64,000 bases of DNA from Streptomyces sp. NBC_01463 (GCA_036227345.1 CP109468.1:3720001-3784000), one strand, 5' to 3'. Positions 1 through 8,722 are shown, counted from the stretch's first letter. Program-made: numbers and translations. The notes: a model not told the origin generated them from the sequence alone.

Positions 1-602
1 TTCAGCGCCTGCTCGGCGAGCGCCTTCGGGGTGGTGGGCACGCCGTCGGGTGCGGCCTTCTCCTTGTCCCGGCCGGCCTCGCCCTCGGCGTGGTAGACGC
101 TGTTCGACTTGCTGTCGTACGCCCAGACCTGGTCCCCGTTGTGGATCAGGCTGTACTCGGACGCCTGGTCGAGGATCGAGACCCGCTGCTTGTCGGGGCC
201 GTCGGCGGCCACCCGCAGGGTGTGGGTGCCGGACGCCAGCTCCGTGAGCTTCGTCTGCGGGTCGGCGCTCGCGCCGCCCCGGTCGCCTCCGCCGTCCGGG
301 ACGAGGGAGCCGGCCAGTCCGCCCATGGACGGGATGCCGAGGTCCGTGCTGATCTTCACCGTGCCGGAGAGCTGCTGCGTGTCCGAGGCGGCGATCTTCT
401 CGATGAGCTCCTGGGCGGTGATCTCCGGCAGGTCCGGGTCGCCGGAACTGGCGAGCGCCGGGACGAGCCCGATCGTGGCGGCCGCCACTCCGGCCACCGC
501 CACCGGGACGATGTAACGCACCGCCTTGCGGCGGTTCGCGACGGATCCTCGGGTCCCGTCCGCGACCGTGCCGTTGGTCTCCGCGCTGTCGTTCGGTGCC
601 AT
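1..602 (-). CDS. LolA/DUF2092-like secreted protein, partial
   Basis: Reads leftward from an ATG at 602 and runs off the window, so only about 200 N-terminal residues are present. A basic stretch (NRRKAVRYIVP) is followed by a hydrophobic segment at about residues 29-50 (VAVAGVAAATIGLVPALASS), an uncleaved anchor or a signal peptide. The exported part contains EITAQELIEKIAASDTQQLS and later QRVSILDQASEYSLIHNGDQ, the pattern of Streptomyces proteins related to outer-membrane lipoprotein-sorting protein LolA. Actinobacteria lack the Lol outer-membrane route, so the cellular role is unknown; binding of a lipid or cell-wall ligand is only an inference from the fold. A long inverted repeat lies 70-115 bp upstream. 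Family assignment is moderately sure, function unknown. Confidence 0.7.
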   Translation of the reverse strand, partial: MAPNDSAETNGTVADGTRGSVANRRKAVRYIVPVAVAGVAAATIGLVPALASSGDPDLPEITAQELIEKIAASDTQQLSGTVKISTDLGIPSMGGLAGSLVPDGGGDRGGASADPQTKLTELASGTHTLRVAADGPDKQRVSILDQASEYSLIHNGDQVWAYDSKSNSVYHAEGEAGRDKEKAAPDGVPTTPKALAEQAL

Positions 603-830
603 GTGTGCCCTACCTCCGTGGTCGGCGGCTTCCGTCGGGATGCACTCGTCCACTCCGTGCCGCCATTCTCACCCGTTTTGGTCAGGAGTGGTTGTTCTCC
701 ATCTGACCAAATCGGGCGGCTTCAGGCGTCAGCCCCCGGGAGCAACTCCGCGTACCTCTTCGGGATGACACCGCGCACCGTTTCCTCACCCGTCCCGTAG
801 GGGTCGCGGCGGCGGTGCGTGGAGCGGCGC
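603..830. promoter_or_regulatory. Upstream region of LolA-like gene with long inverted repeat
   Basis: This 228-bp gap holds no gene. It contains a near-perfect inverted repeat: left arm CCCGTTTTGGTCAG at 672-685 and right arm CTGACCAAATCGGG at 703-716, matching at 13 of 14 positions with a 17-bp spacer. It lies 70-115 bp upstream of the LolA-like start at 602, where an operator or a leader hairpin would be expected. The regulator is not identifiable from the sequence. Confidence 0.5.
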
Positions 831-1841
831 TCAGCCCGCGCGGTGCACCACGGCGTCGCACATCTCTTCCAGGGCGGCCTTGGCGTAGCAGGAGGGCAGC
901 GGCGCGAGGGTGGCCCGCGCCTCCTCCGCGTACCGGACGGTGTCGCGTCGGGCCTGTTCGAGCGCGGGGTGGGCGCGCAGCCGGCGCAGCGCCTCGGCGA
1001 GGCGGTCCGGGTCGCCGAGGTCCCCGTCCAGCAGCTCGACGAGCTCCAGGTCGTCCGGCTTGCCGTCGGCCGCGGCCTGCGCCCTGAGGTGGAGGACGGG
1101 CAGGGTCGGGATGCCTTCGAGGAGGTCGGTGCCGGGGGTCTTGCCGGACTCGTGGGAGTCGGAGGCGATGTCGAGGACGTCGTCGGCGAGCTGGAAGGCG
1201 ACGCCGAGGCGCTCGCCGTACTGGGTGAGGGTGTCGGTCGCCGACTCGTCGGCGCCGGACATCATCGCGCCGAACCGGCAGGCCACGGCGATCAGCGAGC
1301 CGGTCTTCCCGCGCATCACGTCGAGGTAGTGCTCGACCGGGTCGCGCCCGTCGCGCGGGCCCGCGGTCTCCAGGATCTGGCCGGTGACCAGGCGCTCGAA
1401 CGCCTCCGCCTGGATGCGGACGGCCTCGGGGCCGAGGTCGGCCAGGATGTGCGACGCGCGCGCGAAGAGGAAGTCGCCGGTCAGCACGGCCACCGAGTTG
1501 CCCCAGCGGGTATTGGCGCTGTCGACCCCGCGGCGCACGTCGGCCTCGTCCATCACGTCGTCGTGGTACAGCGTCGCGAGGTGGGTCAGCTCGACGACCA
1601 CGGCGGCGGGCACCACGCCCGGGGCGTCGGCGTCACCGAACTGGGCGGCCAGCATCGCCAGCAGGGGCCGGAACCGCTTGCCGCCCGCGCGCACGAGGTG
1701 CTGCGCGGCCTCCGTGATGAAGGGCACCTCGCTCTTGGTGGCATCGAGCAGCCCCGACTCGACAGCAGCCAAACCGGCCTGGACACCGGCCTCAAGAGCC
1801 TGGTCCCGCACGCTCAGTCCGAACGGCCCGACGACGGTCAC
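831..1841 (-). CDS. Long-chain polyprenyl diphosphate synthase
   Basis: A 336-residue trans-prenyltransferase that extends an allylic diphosphate with isopentenyl diphosphate. Visible motifs are GGKRFRP at 53-59, the first aspartate-rich motif DDVMD at 94-98 followed by RRG, and the second, DDVLD, at 220-224. Residues 4 and 5 before the first aspartate motif are Thr and Ala; small residues there allow long products, so a menaquinone side-chain synthase (about C40-C45) is more likely than a farnesyl or geranylgeranyl synthase. The GTG start is supported by CAGGAG about 8 bases upstream. Menaquinone genes (mqnA, mqnC, menG) and the nuo operon in the same window support this role. It is divergent from the peptide transporter gene. 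Exact chain length cannot be read from the sequence. Confidence 0.85.
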   Translation of the reverse strand: MTVVGPFGLSVRDQALEAGVQAGLAAVESGLLDATKSEVPFITEAAQHLVRAGGKRFRPLLAMLAAQFGDADAPGVVPAAVVVELTHLATLYHDDVMDEADVRRGVDSANTRWGNSVAVLTGDFLFARASHILADLGPEAVRIQAEAFERLVTGQILETAGPRDGRDPVEHYLDVMRGKTGSLIAVACRFGAMMSGADESATDTLTQYGERLGVAFQLADDVLDIASDSHESGKTPGTDLLEGIPTLPVLHLRAQAAADGKPDDLELVELLDGDLGDPDRLAEALRRLRAHPALEQARRDTVRYAEEARATLAPLPSCYAKAALEEMCDAVVHRAG

Positions 1842-1997
1842 GAGGGGATCTCCTGTCTGCTGACGATCACACGGAATGTCGATGTGTCGCTGTCATCACT
1901 CAAGTCAGCGTATCCGGTCCCCTTTGGATCACCGTGGGCGCCTTCCCGCCACCGCCGGTATGTTCGGGATCAGCTCATACGATCAGGAGTTGTCCCT

Positions 1998-3497
1998 TTG
2001 TCCCACACCGCCGCAGACACCGAACCCACCCAGCCACCGCCGGGCGACGACCACGCCTTCTTCGGCCAGCCACGGGGTCTGATGACCCTGTCCGGCCTGG
2101 AGGTGTGGGAGCGGTTCTCGTTCCTCGGCATGCAGGCGATCCTGGTCCTCTACTTCGCCGACGCCGTCAGCAACGGCGGCATGGGCATGGAGGCCGGTAC
2201 CGCCGCGTCCGTATCCGCCGCCTACGGCACGCTCGTCTACCTGGTCTCCGTGGCCGGGGGCTGGCTGGCCGACCGGATCCTCGGCTCGTACCGCGCCGTC
2301 CTGTACGGCGGCATCCTCATCGCCATCGGGCACTACGCCATGGCGGTGCCCACCGATGTCATGACCTGGGTCGGCCTGGGCCTGATCAGCGCCGGAACGG
2401 GCCTGCTCAAGCCCAATGTCGCCACCATGGTCGGCAAGCTCTACCGCACCGACGACGAGCGCCGTGACGCCGGCTTCGCCCTGTACTACATGGGCATCAA
2501 CATCGGCGCCTTCCTCGGCCCGCTGATCACCGGCTGGCTCGGTGACCACGCGAGCTGGCACTGGGGTTTCTCGGCCGCCGCGTTCGGTATGACGCTCGGC
2601 CTGATCCAGTACGTCCTGGGCCGCCGTCACCTGGCCGGGCGTAAGAACGCCGCCGAATTCCCGCTGGCCCCCGGACCCATGCGCCGGGCGGTCCGGCTCA
2701 TCGTCATCGGCGTCGTGGTGGTCGCCGCGCTCGCCACCGTGCTGGCCCTGGCGGGCTGGCTGACCATGGACCGCTTCGTCGACCTGCTCACGATCGTCTC
2801 CGTGATCGCGCCGGTCGTCTACTTCGTGGTGATGTTCCGCAGCCCCCGGGTCACCTCGGAGGAGCGCGGCAGGCTGCGCCCGTACGTGGTGCTGTTCCTG
2901 GCCTCGGTCGTCTTCAACTTCATCCTCTTCCAGGCGTACTCGACGATGATGCTGCTGGCGTCGACCAACGCCCGCACGGAGATCTTCGGCTTCCACTTCC
3001 CGGCCAGCTGGTACGCCTCCGCGCTCGGCGCCTTCGAGGTGGCACTCGCTCCGGTGGTCGCAGCCGTCTGGGCGAAGATGGGGCCCCGCCAGCCGCACGC
3101 GTCCAACAAGATCGCGATCGGGGTGATCCTGGGCGGGCTCTCCTTCCTGCTGATGGTCCTGCCCACCTCCGGGCACTCCTCGGACACGTACAAGATGGCC
3201 GCCTGGTGGATCGTCGGCTCGTATCTGCTGCTCGGGCTCGGCGACATCCTGCTGGAGACCTCCGGCATGTCCGCGACCACGAAGCTCGCCCCCAAGGCGT
3301 TCGCCAGCCAGACGATGGCGCTCTGGTTCCTCTCGCTGGCCCTCGCCAACGGCATCCAGGCCCAGATCGTGAAGCTGTACGGCGAGGTCTCCAACCCCGC
3401 CTACTTCGGTGTCAATGGCGCTATCGCGGTGGCGGCCGGTGTGGCCGTCATCGCCGCCGCACCCTGGCTCAAGCGCACCATGCACCCCGTCCACTGA
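1998..3497 (+). CDS. POT-family proton-coupled peptide transporter
   Basis: A 499-residue major-facilitator protein of the proton-dependent oligopeptide transporter (PTR2/DtpT) family, importing di- and tripeptides with protons. The N-terminal helix carries the family sequence LEVWERFSFLGMQAILVLYF, containing the ExxERFxxxG motif; later FALYYMGINIGAFLGPLITG matches the second PTR2 signature. The protein is hydrophobic throughout, with about 14 predicted segments. The open frame extends far upstream, but the TTG at 1998 is chosen because AGGAG precedes it by 8 bases and the family begins with a short hydrophilic tail before FFGQPRGLMTLSGLE. The next gene starts 8 bases after the stop, so the two are probably co-transcribed; peptide uptake next to a hydrolase fits peptide scavenging. 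Confidence 0.9.
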   Translation: MSHTAADTEPTQPPPGDDHAFFGQPRGLMTLSGLEVWERFSFLGMQAILVLYFADAVSNGGMGMEAGTAASVSAAYGTLVYLVSVAGGWLADRILGSYRAVLYGGILIAIGHYAMAVPTDVMTWVGLGLISAGTGLLKPNVATMVGKLYRTDDERRDAGFALYYMGINIGAFLGPLITGWLGDHASWHWGFSAAAFGMTLGLIQYVLGRRHLAGRKNAAEFPLAPGPMRRAVRLIVIGVVVVAALATVLALAGWLTMDRFVDLLTIVSVIAPVVYFVVMFRSPRVTSEERGRLRPYVVLFLASVVFNFILFQAYSTMMLLASTNARTEIFGFHFPASWYASALGAFEVALAPVVAAVWAKMGPRQPHASNKIAIGVILGGLSFLLMVLPTSGHSSDTYKMAAWWIVGSYLLLGLGDILLETSGMSATTKLAPKAFASQTMALWFLSLALANGIQAQIVKLYGEVSNPAYFGVNGAIAVAAGVAVIAAAPWLKRTMHPVH

Positions 3498-3505
3498 GGT
3501 TCCCC

Positions 3506-5500
3506 ATGCACATCCAGACCGTGTTCCCGTACGAGACGACCCGCGAGGACATCTACATCCCGCTGCCGGACGGCACCCAGCTGTACGCCCGGATCTGGCG
3601 GCCGGTCACCGACGAACCCGTGCCCGCGCTGCTGGAGTACCTGCCGTACCGGCTGAGCGACTGGACCGCGCCGCGCGACTGGCAGCGCCATCCCTGGTAC
3701 GCGGGCCACGGCTACGCCTCGGTCCGGGTGGACGTGCGCGGTCACGGCAACAGCGAGGGGATGCCGGGCGACGAGTACGACGCGACGGAGCTCGCCGACG
3801 GGGTCGCCGTCATCCACTGGCTGGCGCAGCAGGAGTGGTGCTCGGGCCGGGTCGGCATGTTCGGCATCTCCTGGGGCGGCTTCAACTCGCTCCAGCTCGC
3901 CGCGCTCGCCCCCGAGCCGCTGAAGGCGATCGTCACCGTCTGCTCGGCGGACGACCGCTACGACAACGACGTCCACTACATGGGCGGCTCCGTCCTCGCC
4001 GTGGACATGCACGCCTGGGCGGCGACCATGCTCGCCTTCGTCTGCCGGCCGCCGGACCCGGCGGACGTCGGCGACGACTGGCGGGAGATGTGGCTGAACC
4101 GGCTGGAAGCCGTCGACCCCTTCATCCACACCTGGCTGGCCCACCAGACGCGCGACGACTACTGGAAGCACGGCAGCGTCTGCGAGGACTACTCCGCCAT
4201 CCAGGCGAACGTCCTCGCGGTCGGCGGCTGGCACGACCCGTACCGCGACACCGTGCTCCGGCTCGTCGAGCACCTGGACCCGGCGAAGGTCCGCGGGCTG
4301 ATCGGCCCCTGGTCGCACCAGTACCCGGACCGCGGGCTGCCGCCGGGGCCCGGCATCGGCTTCCTCCAGGAGACGCTGCGGTGGTGGGACCAGCATCTGA
4401 AGGACCAGGACACCGGCGTCATGGCGGAGCCGCTGCTGCGGTCCTGGATCAGCGAGTCGCACCGGCCGGCGACGGTCTACGAGACGCTGCCGGGCCGCTG
4501 GGTCGGTGACACCAGCTGGCCTTCGGAGAACGTGGCGCCGGTCGCGTACGCGCTCCAGGGCGGGCCGCAGACCGTCGACTCGCCGCAGCAGACCGGGGTG
4601 GACGCCGGGCGGTTCTTCCCGTTCGGCAACGACGCCGACCTGCCGCCCGACCAGCGGGACGAGGACGCCAAGTCGGTGTGCTTCGAGTTCCCGGTCGAGG
4701 CCGCCCCGATCGAGATCCTGGGCCGGCCCAGGGTGAGGCTGCGGATCCGGATGGACGTGCCGCGCGGCCAGGCGATCGCCCGGCTCTGCGACGTCGCCCC
4801 GGACGGCTCGTCCACCCTCGTGACCCGCGGCGTCCTCAACCTCGCCGCCCGCAACGGCCGCGACCGCACCGAGGACTGGCCCGTCGGAACCACCGAGGAC
4901 GTCACCTTCGAGCTGAACGGCATCGGGCACACCTTCCCGCCCGGCCACCGGATCAGGCTCGCGGTCTCCTCCTCGTACTGGCCGTGGATCTGGCCGCAGG
5001 CCGGTTCGAAGGGCTTCACCCTGGACGCCGACGGCAGCTTCGTCGAACTCCCGGTCCGCCGGCACACCGAGGACCCCTCGATCCGCTTCGAGGAGCCCGA
5101 GCAGTCGGAGCCGCTCGGCGTCGTCTTCCCCGTCACCCTCGACGAGCAGCGGCCCGAACGGCTGGTGGTCCGCGATGTCGCCAAGGGCGAGTGGCGGATG
5201 GAGGTCGACCCGCGCTACGGCGGCACCCGGGTCTACCCGGACGGCCTGGAGTTCACCGAGGACGCGGTGGAGACGTACACGGTCCAGGAGAGCGATCCGC
5301 TCTCGGCGCGCACCCGTTCCGACTGGACGATCCGGCTGCACCGGCCGGAGATGTCCTGGGACGTGCTGGTCGAGACGCGCTCGGAGATCTCCGCCGACGC
5401 GAGCGACTTCATCACCTCCAACGAGGTGGTCTGCAAGGAGGGCGGCGAGGTCGTCTTCCACCGGACCTGGGAGAAGCGGATTCCGCGCACCGCCGGGTGA
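3506..5500 (+). CDS. CocE/NonD-family alpha/beta hydrolase (X-Pro peptidase-like)
   Basis: A 664-residue serine hydrolase. The N-terminal alpha/beta-hydrolase domain has the nucleophile elbow GISWGG at 120-125 (Ser122), an RVDVRGHGNSEG strand-loop, and a likely catalytic His in GPWSHQYPD. The C-terminal third is the jelly-roll domain typical of PepX/CocE proteins (IRLAVSSSYWPWIWPQAGS). Family members include cocaine esterase, glutaryl-7-ACA acylase and X-Pro dipeptidyl-peptidases; substrate cannot be predicted. No signal peptide is seen, so it should be cytoplasmic. It starts 8 bases after the peptide transporter stop, so cleavage of imported peptides or ester or amide conjugates is a reasonable inference. 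A 12-bp hairpin just downstream ends the unit. Confidence 0.85.
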   Translation: MHIQTVFPYETTREDIYIPLPDGTQLYARIWRPVTDEPVPALLEYLPYRLSDWTAPRDWQRHPWYAGHGYASVRVDVRGHGNSEGMPGDEYDATELADGVAVIHWLAQQEWCSGRVGMFGISWGGFNSLQLAALAPEPLKAIVTVCSADDRYDNDVHYMGGSVLAVDMHAWAATMLAFVCRPPDPADVGDDWREMWLNRLEAVDPFIHTWLAHQTRDDYWKHGSVCEDYSAIQANVLAVGGWHDPYRDTVLRLVEHLDPAKVRGLIGPWSHQYPDRGLPPGPGIGFLQETLRWWDQHLKDQDTGVMAEPLLRSWISESHRPATVYETLPGRWVGDTSWPSENVAPVAYALQGGPQTVDSPQQTGVDAGRFFPFGNDADLPPDQRDEDAKSVCFEFPVEAAPIEILGRPRVRLRIRMDVPRGQAIARLCDVAPDGSSTLVTRGVLNLAARNGRDRTEDWPVGTTEDVTFELNGIGHTFPPGHRIRLAVSSSYWPWIWPQAGSKGFTLDADGSFVELPVRRHTEDPSIRFEEPEQSEPLGVVFPVTLDEQRPERLVVRDVAKGEWRMEVDPRYGGTRVYPDGLEFTEDAVETYTVQESDPLSARTRSDWTIRLHRPEMSWDVLVETRSEISADASDFITSNEVVCKEGGEVVFHRTWEKRIPRTAG

Positions 5501-5507
5501 ACCCAAC

Positions 5508-5537
5508 GCCGTGTCCCCGTACACACGGGGATACGGC
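5508..5537 (+). terminator. Hairpin after CocE hydrolase gene
   Basis: GCCGTGTCCCCG and CGGGGATACGGC form a 12-bp stem with one G-T pair and a 6-base loop, starting 8 bases after the hydrolase stop. Like most Streptomyces terminators it has no T-run. Confidence 0.6.
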
Positions 5538-5576
5538 GGAACTTTCCGGGCATTGGGGATGGTTGGGGCACTGCCG

Positions 5577-5595
5577 CGTGGGGATGTCCCCCACG
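5577..5595. promoter_or_regulatory. Imperfect palindrome upstream of fahA
   Basis: CGTGGGGA and TCCCCCACG form an imperfect inverted repeat about 45-60 bp before the fumarylacetoacetase start, a possible operator. A second copy of GTGTCCCCCA follows at once. No regulator can be assigned. Confidence 0.3.
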
Positions 5596-5637
5596 TAACG
5601 TGTCCCCCAAGCGACCTGGAAAGCGAGGCAGCAACAG

Positions 5638-6867
5638 ATGCCCGAGCAGAGCAGCCCGCTCGAACTGGCCGAGGGCGATCCCTTCGGTCCGCACAACCTT
5701 CCGTACGGTGTCTTCTCCACCCCCGACCGCCCCGGCGAGCGGCGGGTCGGTGTCCGCATCGGCAACCACGTGCTGGACGCCGGGGCGGCCGCGCACGCGC
5801 TGGGCTCGCCCTACGCGCAACTGCTGGCCCAGACCGACCTGATGCCGCTGCTGGCCGCCGGCCGCACCGCCTGGAGAGATGTACGCCGCGCGCTGACCGC
5901 GTGGGTGACGGTCCCCGCCCACCGCGCCGACATCGAGCCGCTGCTGCACCCCGTCGAGTCGGTGACGCTCCACCTGCCCTACCGGGTCGCGGACTACGTG
6001 GACTTCTACGCCAGCGAGAACCACGCCACCAACGTCGGCCGCATCTTCCGCCCCGACGGCGACGCTCTCACCCCCAACTGGAAGCACCTGCCGATCGGTT
6101 ACCACGGCCGGGCGGGCACGGTCGTGGTCTCGGGCACGGACGTGGTGCGTCCGGCGGGGCAGCGCAAGGCCCCCGCCGACCCGGCGCCGGTCTTCGGCCC
6201 GTCCGTGAAGCTGGACATCGAGGCCGAGGTCGGTTTCGTCGTCGGTGTCGGCTCGGAGCAGGGCCGGCCCGTCCCGCTGGCCGACTTCCGGGAGCACGTC
6301 TTCGGCCTGTCGCTGCTCAACGACTGGTCGGCGCGCGACATCCAGGCCTGGGAGTACGTCCCGCTGGGCCCGTTCCTCGGCAAGTCCTTCGCCACCTCCG
6401 TCTCGGCGTGGGTGACACCGCTGGAGGCCCTGGACGCCGCCCGGACCGCCCCGCCCGCCCGTGACTTCCCGCTGCTGCCCTACCTCGACGACGCGGACGA
6501 GGAGGAGCCCGGCGGCTTCGACCTCCGGCTCTCCGTCGCGATCAACGGGCAGGTCGTCGCGGAGCCGCCGTTCTCCACGATGTACTGGACGGCCGCCCAG
6601 CAGCTGGCGCAGATGACGGTGAACGGCGCCTCGCTGCGCAGCGGCGACCTGTACGGCTCCGGCACCATCAGCGGCGCCGAACCGGCCCAGCGCGGCTCCC
6701 TGCTCGAACTCACCTGGAACGGGCGCGATCCGCTCGAACTCCCGGAGGGCAAGCGGACGTTCCTGGAGGACGGGGACACGGTGACGCTGACGGCCTGGGC
6801 CCCGGGACCGGACGGCACCCGGGTCGGTCTCGGCGAGGTGACCGGCCGGATCGTGTCCGCGCCATGA
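5638..6867 (+). CDS. fahA: Fumarylacetoacetase
   Basis: A 409-residue enzyme of the final step of tyrosine/homogentisate catabolism, hydrolysing fumarylacetoacetate to fumarate and acetoacetate. The length is close to that of eukaryotic FAH (about 420). It has the small N-terminal domain and the catalytic FAH domain: YVDFYASENHATNVGRIFRP contains the conserved His/Glu region, and LLNDWSARDIQAWEYVPLGP is the hallmark metal- and substrate-binding segment, followed by GPFLGKSFATSVSAWV. The ATG at 5638 lies after GAGGCAGCAAC, a weak ribosome site. The stop overlaps the start of the GOLPH3-like gene (ATGATG), so these two are translationally coupled. The other homogentisate genes are not in the window. 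Confidence 0.93.
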   Translation: MPEQSSPLELAEGDPFGPHNLPYGVFSTPDRPGERRVGVRIGNHVLDAGAAAHALGSPYAQLLAQTDLMPLLAAGRTAWRDVRRALTAWVTVPAHRADIEPLLHPVESVTLHLPYRVADYVDFYASENHATNVGRIFRPDGDALTPNWKHLPIGYHGRAGTVVVSGTDVVRPAGQRKAPADPAPVFGPSVKLDIEAEVGFVVGVGSEQGRPVPLADFREHVFGLSLLNDWSARDIQAWEYVPLGPFLGKSFATSVSAWVTPLEALDAARTAPPARDFPLLPYLDDADEEEPGGFDLRLSVAINGQVVAEPPFSTMYWTAAQQLAQMTVNGASLRSGDLYGSGTISGAEPAQRGSLLELTWNGRDPLELPEGKRTFLEDGDTVTLTAWAPGPDGTRVGLGEVTGRIVSAP

Positions 6868-7514
6868 TGCCGCCGCAGCCCGCGCCGACGCTGCCCGAGG
6901 AGCTGATGCTGCTCGCGCTGGACCCGGTGCGCGGCAAACCGTTCTGCCGCGGCCGTTTCCTGGAGTACGCGATGGCCGGGGCGGCCCTGGCGGAGCTGGA
7001 GATCCAGGGGCGGATCACCGGCGGGGGCGGCCGCTTCCAGGTCGCCAATCCGCTGGACCCGCCGGACCCGGTGCTCGCAGGGGTGATGCGGAGCCTGCCG
7101 GCACCGGGCAAGGGCGGCCGGTTCTCCGGGGTGTCGGCCAAGGGCTGGGTCCGGCACGCCGGACGGCAGGTCGAAGGCATGTATCTGGACGCCCTGGTGG
7201 AGCGCGGCATCCTGCGCCGGGAGACCCACCGCTTCCTCGGGCTGCTCCCCTACCACCGCCACCCGGTGGCGGCGAAGGACCTGGCCGCGCAGGCCCGGCA
7301 GCAGTTCGTCCATGCCGAGATGGCGGGGTTCCCCGACCACCGCGGCCGGGCACTCGCCGCCCTCGTCTCGGCGGCGGGTCTCTCCCGCTTCGTCGGCACC
7401 GACCGCGGCAGCCGGAGCGCGATGCGCCGCCTGGTCCTCGATCAGTGGCCGGCCCACGCGGTGCTGCGCAACGTCCGCCAGGACAGGTCGAACCAGTCGG
7501 GCGGCGGCGGGTAG
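6864..7514 (+). CDS. GOLPH3/VPS74 (GPP34) family protein
   Basis: A 216-residue cytoplasmic protein of the GPP34 family. The N-terminal sequence TLPEELMLLALDPVRGK followed by LEYAMAGAALAELEIQGRI is the typical GPP34 opening. In eukaryotes GOLPH3 binds phosphatidylinositol-4-phosphate at the Golgi; actinomycetes encode many homologues whose role is unknown, so membrane-lipid binding is inference only. It overlaps the fahA stop by 4 bases. Either of two adjacent ATG codons could be the start. A 9-bp hairpin lies just downstream. Confidence 0.85.
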   Translation: MMPPQPAPTLPEELMLLALDPVRGKPFCRGRFLEYAMAGAALAELEIQGRITGGGGRFQVANPLDPPDPVLAGVMRSLPAPGKGGRFSGVSAKGWVRHAGRQVEGMYLDALVERGILRRETHRFLGLLPYHRHPVAAKDLAAQARQQFVHAEMAGFPDHRGRALAALVSAAGLSRFVGTDRGSRSAMRRLVLDQWPAHAVLRNVRQDRSNQSGGGG

Positions 7515-7546
7515 GACAGCGCCCGGTGACGGTCGCGACGGCCGGC

Positions 7547-7573
7547 GCCGGTGGCAGATCTTCCGCCACCGGC
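7547..7573 (+). terminator. Hairpin after GOLPH3-like gene
   Basis: GCCGGTGGC and GCCACCGGC form a 9-bp stem around a 9-base loop, about 32 bases after the stop. It separates the fahA unit from the regulator gene. Confidence 0.5.
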
Positions 7574-7615
7574 CCCGTCGCCGCAGGTCACAGCCCTCGC
7601 GCCGGCATCCCCAAG

Positions 7616-7637
7616 TGGCGCAACACTGTGGCAACAC
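7616..7637 (+). promoter_or_regulatory. Direct repeats upstream of GntR regulator
   Basis: GCAACAC occurs at 7620-7626 and 7631-7637, exactly 11 bp apart, within GTGGCGCAACAC and GTGGCAACAC. They lie 34-50 bp before the GntR start, a position suited to autoregulation. The arms are direct rather than inverted, unusual for a GntR site. Confidence 0.3.
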
Positions 7638-7670
7638 CAACTCCCGCACGGCGTCGGTATGGTCCACCGC

Positions 7671-8441
7671 ATGCCAGCCGAACGCATCCGTGAGCACACC
7701 GTGCCGGTCGCCGCCGCCCGCCGGCGCCGACTGCGCGCGGACGGTGCCCGGCTCCTCGCCGACCTGCTGCGCCACCAGGTGCGCACGGGTGCGTTCCCGG
7801 GCGGTGTCCTGCCGTACGAGGACACCATCGGCACCGACTACCGCGTCTCGCGCAACACCGTCCGCCAGGCGCTCGACCTGCTGCGCGGCGAGGGGATCGT
7901 CGAACGGCAGCCGGGGGTCGGCACCGTCGTCGTCGGCGAGAAGTACCCGCACGCCGTGGACCGGCTCCAGGGGCTCGCCGAGACCCTGCACGAACACGGC
8001 CGGGTCACCAACGAGGTCCGTACCGTCGGACCGGTCCCCGCGCCCGCCCCCGTCGCCCGGCGGCTCGGCGTCGACGAGCACACCGACGTGCTCTACATCG
8101 AGCGCCGCCGGCTGCTGAACGGGCTGCCGCTCTCCCTCGACCTCACCTACGTCCCGATGGACCTCGGCGCCGGGCTGATCGGCGCCGACCTGGAGAACAC
8201 CGACGTGTTCCGGCTGCTGGAGTCGCTGACCGGGCAGCCGCTGGGCAGCGCCGACATCACCCTGGAGGCCGTCAACGCCGACGCGCACTCCGCCGCCGTC
8301 CTGGAGACCCCGCGCGGCTCCGCAGTCCTGATGCTGGAGCGCCTCACCCATCTCGCCGACGGGCGCCCCGTCGACCTGGAGTTCATCCGCTTCCGCGGCG
8401 ACCGCATCAGCATGAACGGCGTGCTGCACCGCGACTCCTGA
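7671..8441 (+). CDS. GntR/UTRA-family transcriptional regulator
   Basis: A 256-residue regulator of the HutC/PhnF type. The winged helix-turn-helix spans about residues 15-80 (YRVSRNTVRQALDLLRGEGI and RQPGVGTVV), and the rest is a UTRA ligand-binding domain with the usual YIERRRLLNGLPLSLDLTYV strand. ATG at 7671 is taken as start; an in-frame ATG at 7659 adds four residues, and neither has a strong ribosome site, so a leaderless transcript is possible. It stands first in a same-strand run (ferredoxin, ABC transporter, flavoprotein) and is 39 bases from the ferredoxin, so it is probably the substrate-responsive repressor of that operon. Confidence 0.88.
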   Translation: MPAERIREHTVPVAAARRRRLRADGARLLADLLRHQVRTGAFPGGVLPYEDTIGTDYRVSRNTVRQALDLLRGEGIVERQPGVGTVVVGEKYPHAVDRLQGLAETLHEHGRVTNEVRTVGPVPAPAPVARRLGVDEHTDVLYIERRRLLNGLPLSLDLTYVPMDLGAGLIGADLENTDVFRLLESLTGQPLGSADITLEAVNADAHSAAVLETPRGSAVLMLERLTHLADGRPVDLEFIRFRGDRISMNGVLHRDS

Positions 8442-8480
8442 ACCCCTTCCCTTCCCTCCCCCTTTCCCTGGAGCCCCGCC

Positions 8481-8708
8481 ATGCCTCTGGCGCCCCAGCG
8501 GGCCGACGTGCCCGTGACCATCGACGAGTCGAAGTGCATCGACGGCTGCACCCTCTGCGTCGACATGTGCCCGCTCGACTCCCTCGCCATCAACCCGGAG
8601 AGCGGCAAGGCCTTCATGCACGTCGACGAGTGCTGGTACTGCGGCCCGTGCGCCGCCCGGTGCCCCACCGACGCGGTGACCGTCAACATGCCCTACCTCC
8701 TGCGCTGA
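8481..8708 (+). CDS. AprB-like 2[4Fe-4S] ferredoxin
   Basis: A 75-residue ferredoxin with two four-cysteine sets: CIDGCTLCVDMCP near residues 19-31 and CWYCGPCAARCP near 50-61. The VDECWYCGPCAARCPTDAV segment resembles the ferredoxin part of dissimilatory APS reductase beta subunit (AprB), which has DMCWECYSC at the same place. The protein lacks AprB's C-terminal tail. It lies in the same operon as an AprA-like flavoprotein (11714-14434), so it is probably its electron partner, as in AprAB. Pseudomonas arylsulfonate-desulfonation loci also pair a ferredoxin with a reductase (AsfB/AsfA); kinship is suggested, not shown. Cytoplasmic. Confidence 0.85.
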   Translation: MPLAPQRADVPVTIDESKCIDGCTLCVDMCPLDSLAINPESGKAFMHVDECWYCGPCAARCPTDAVTVNMPYLLR

Positions 8709-8722
8709 AAGGCCCGACTCCC

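Noticed and set aside
819..1997. Plus-strand open frame running into the peptide transporter
   Set aside because: It is antisense to the polyprenyl synthase, whose motifs are clear on the minus strand; the transporter starts at TTG 1998 with its own ribosome site.
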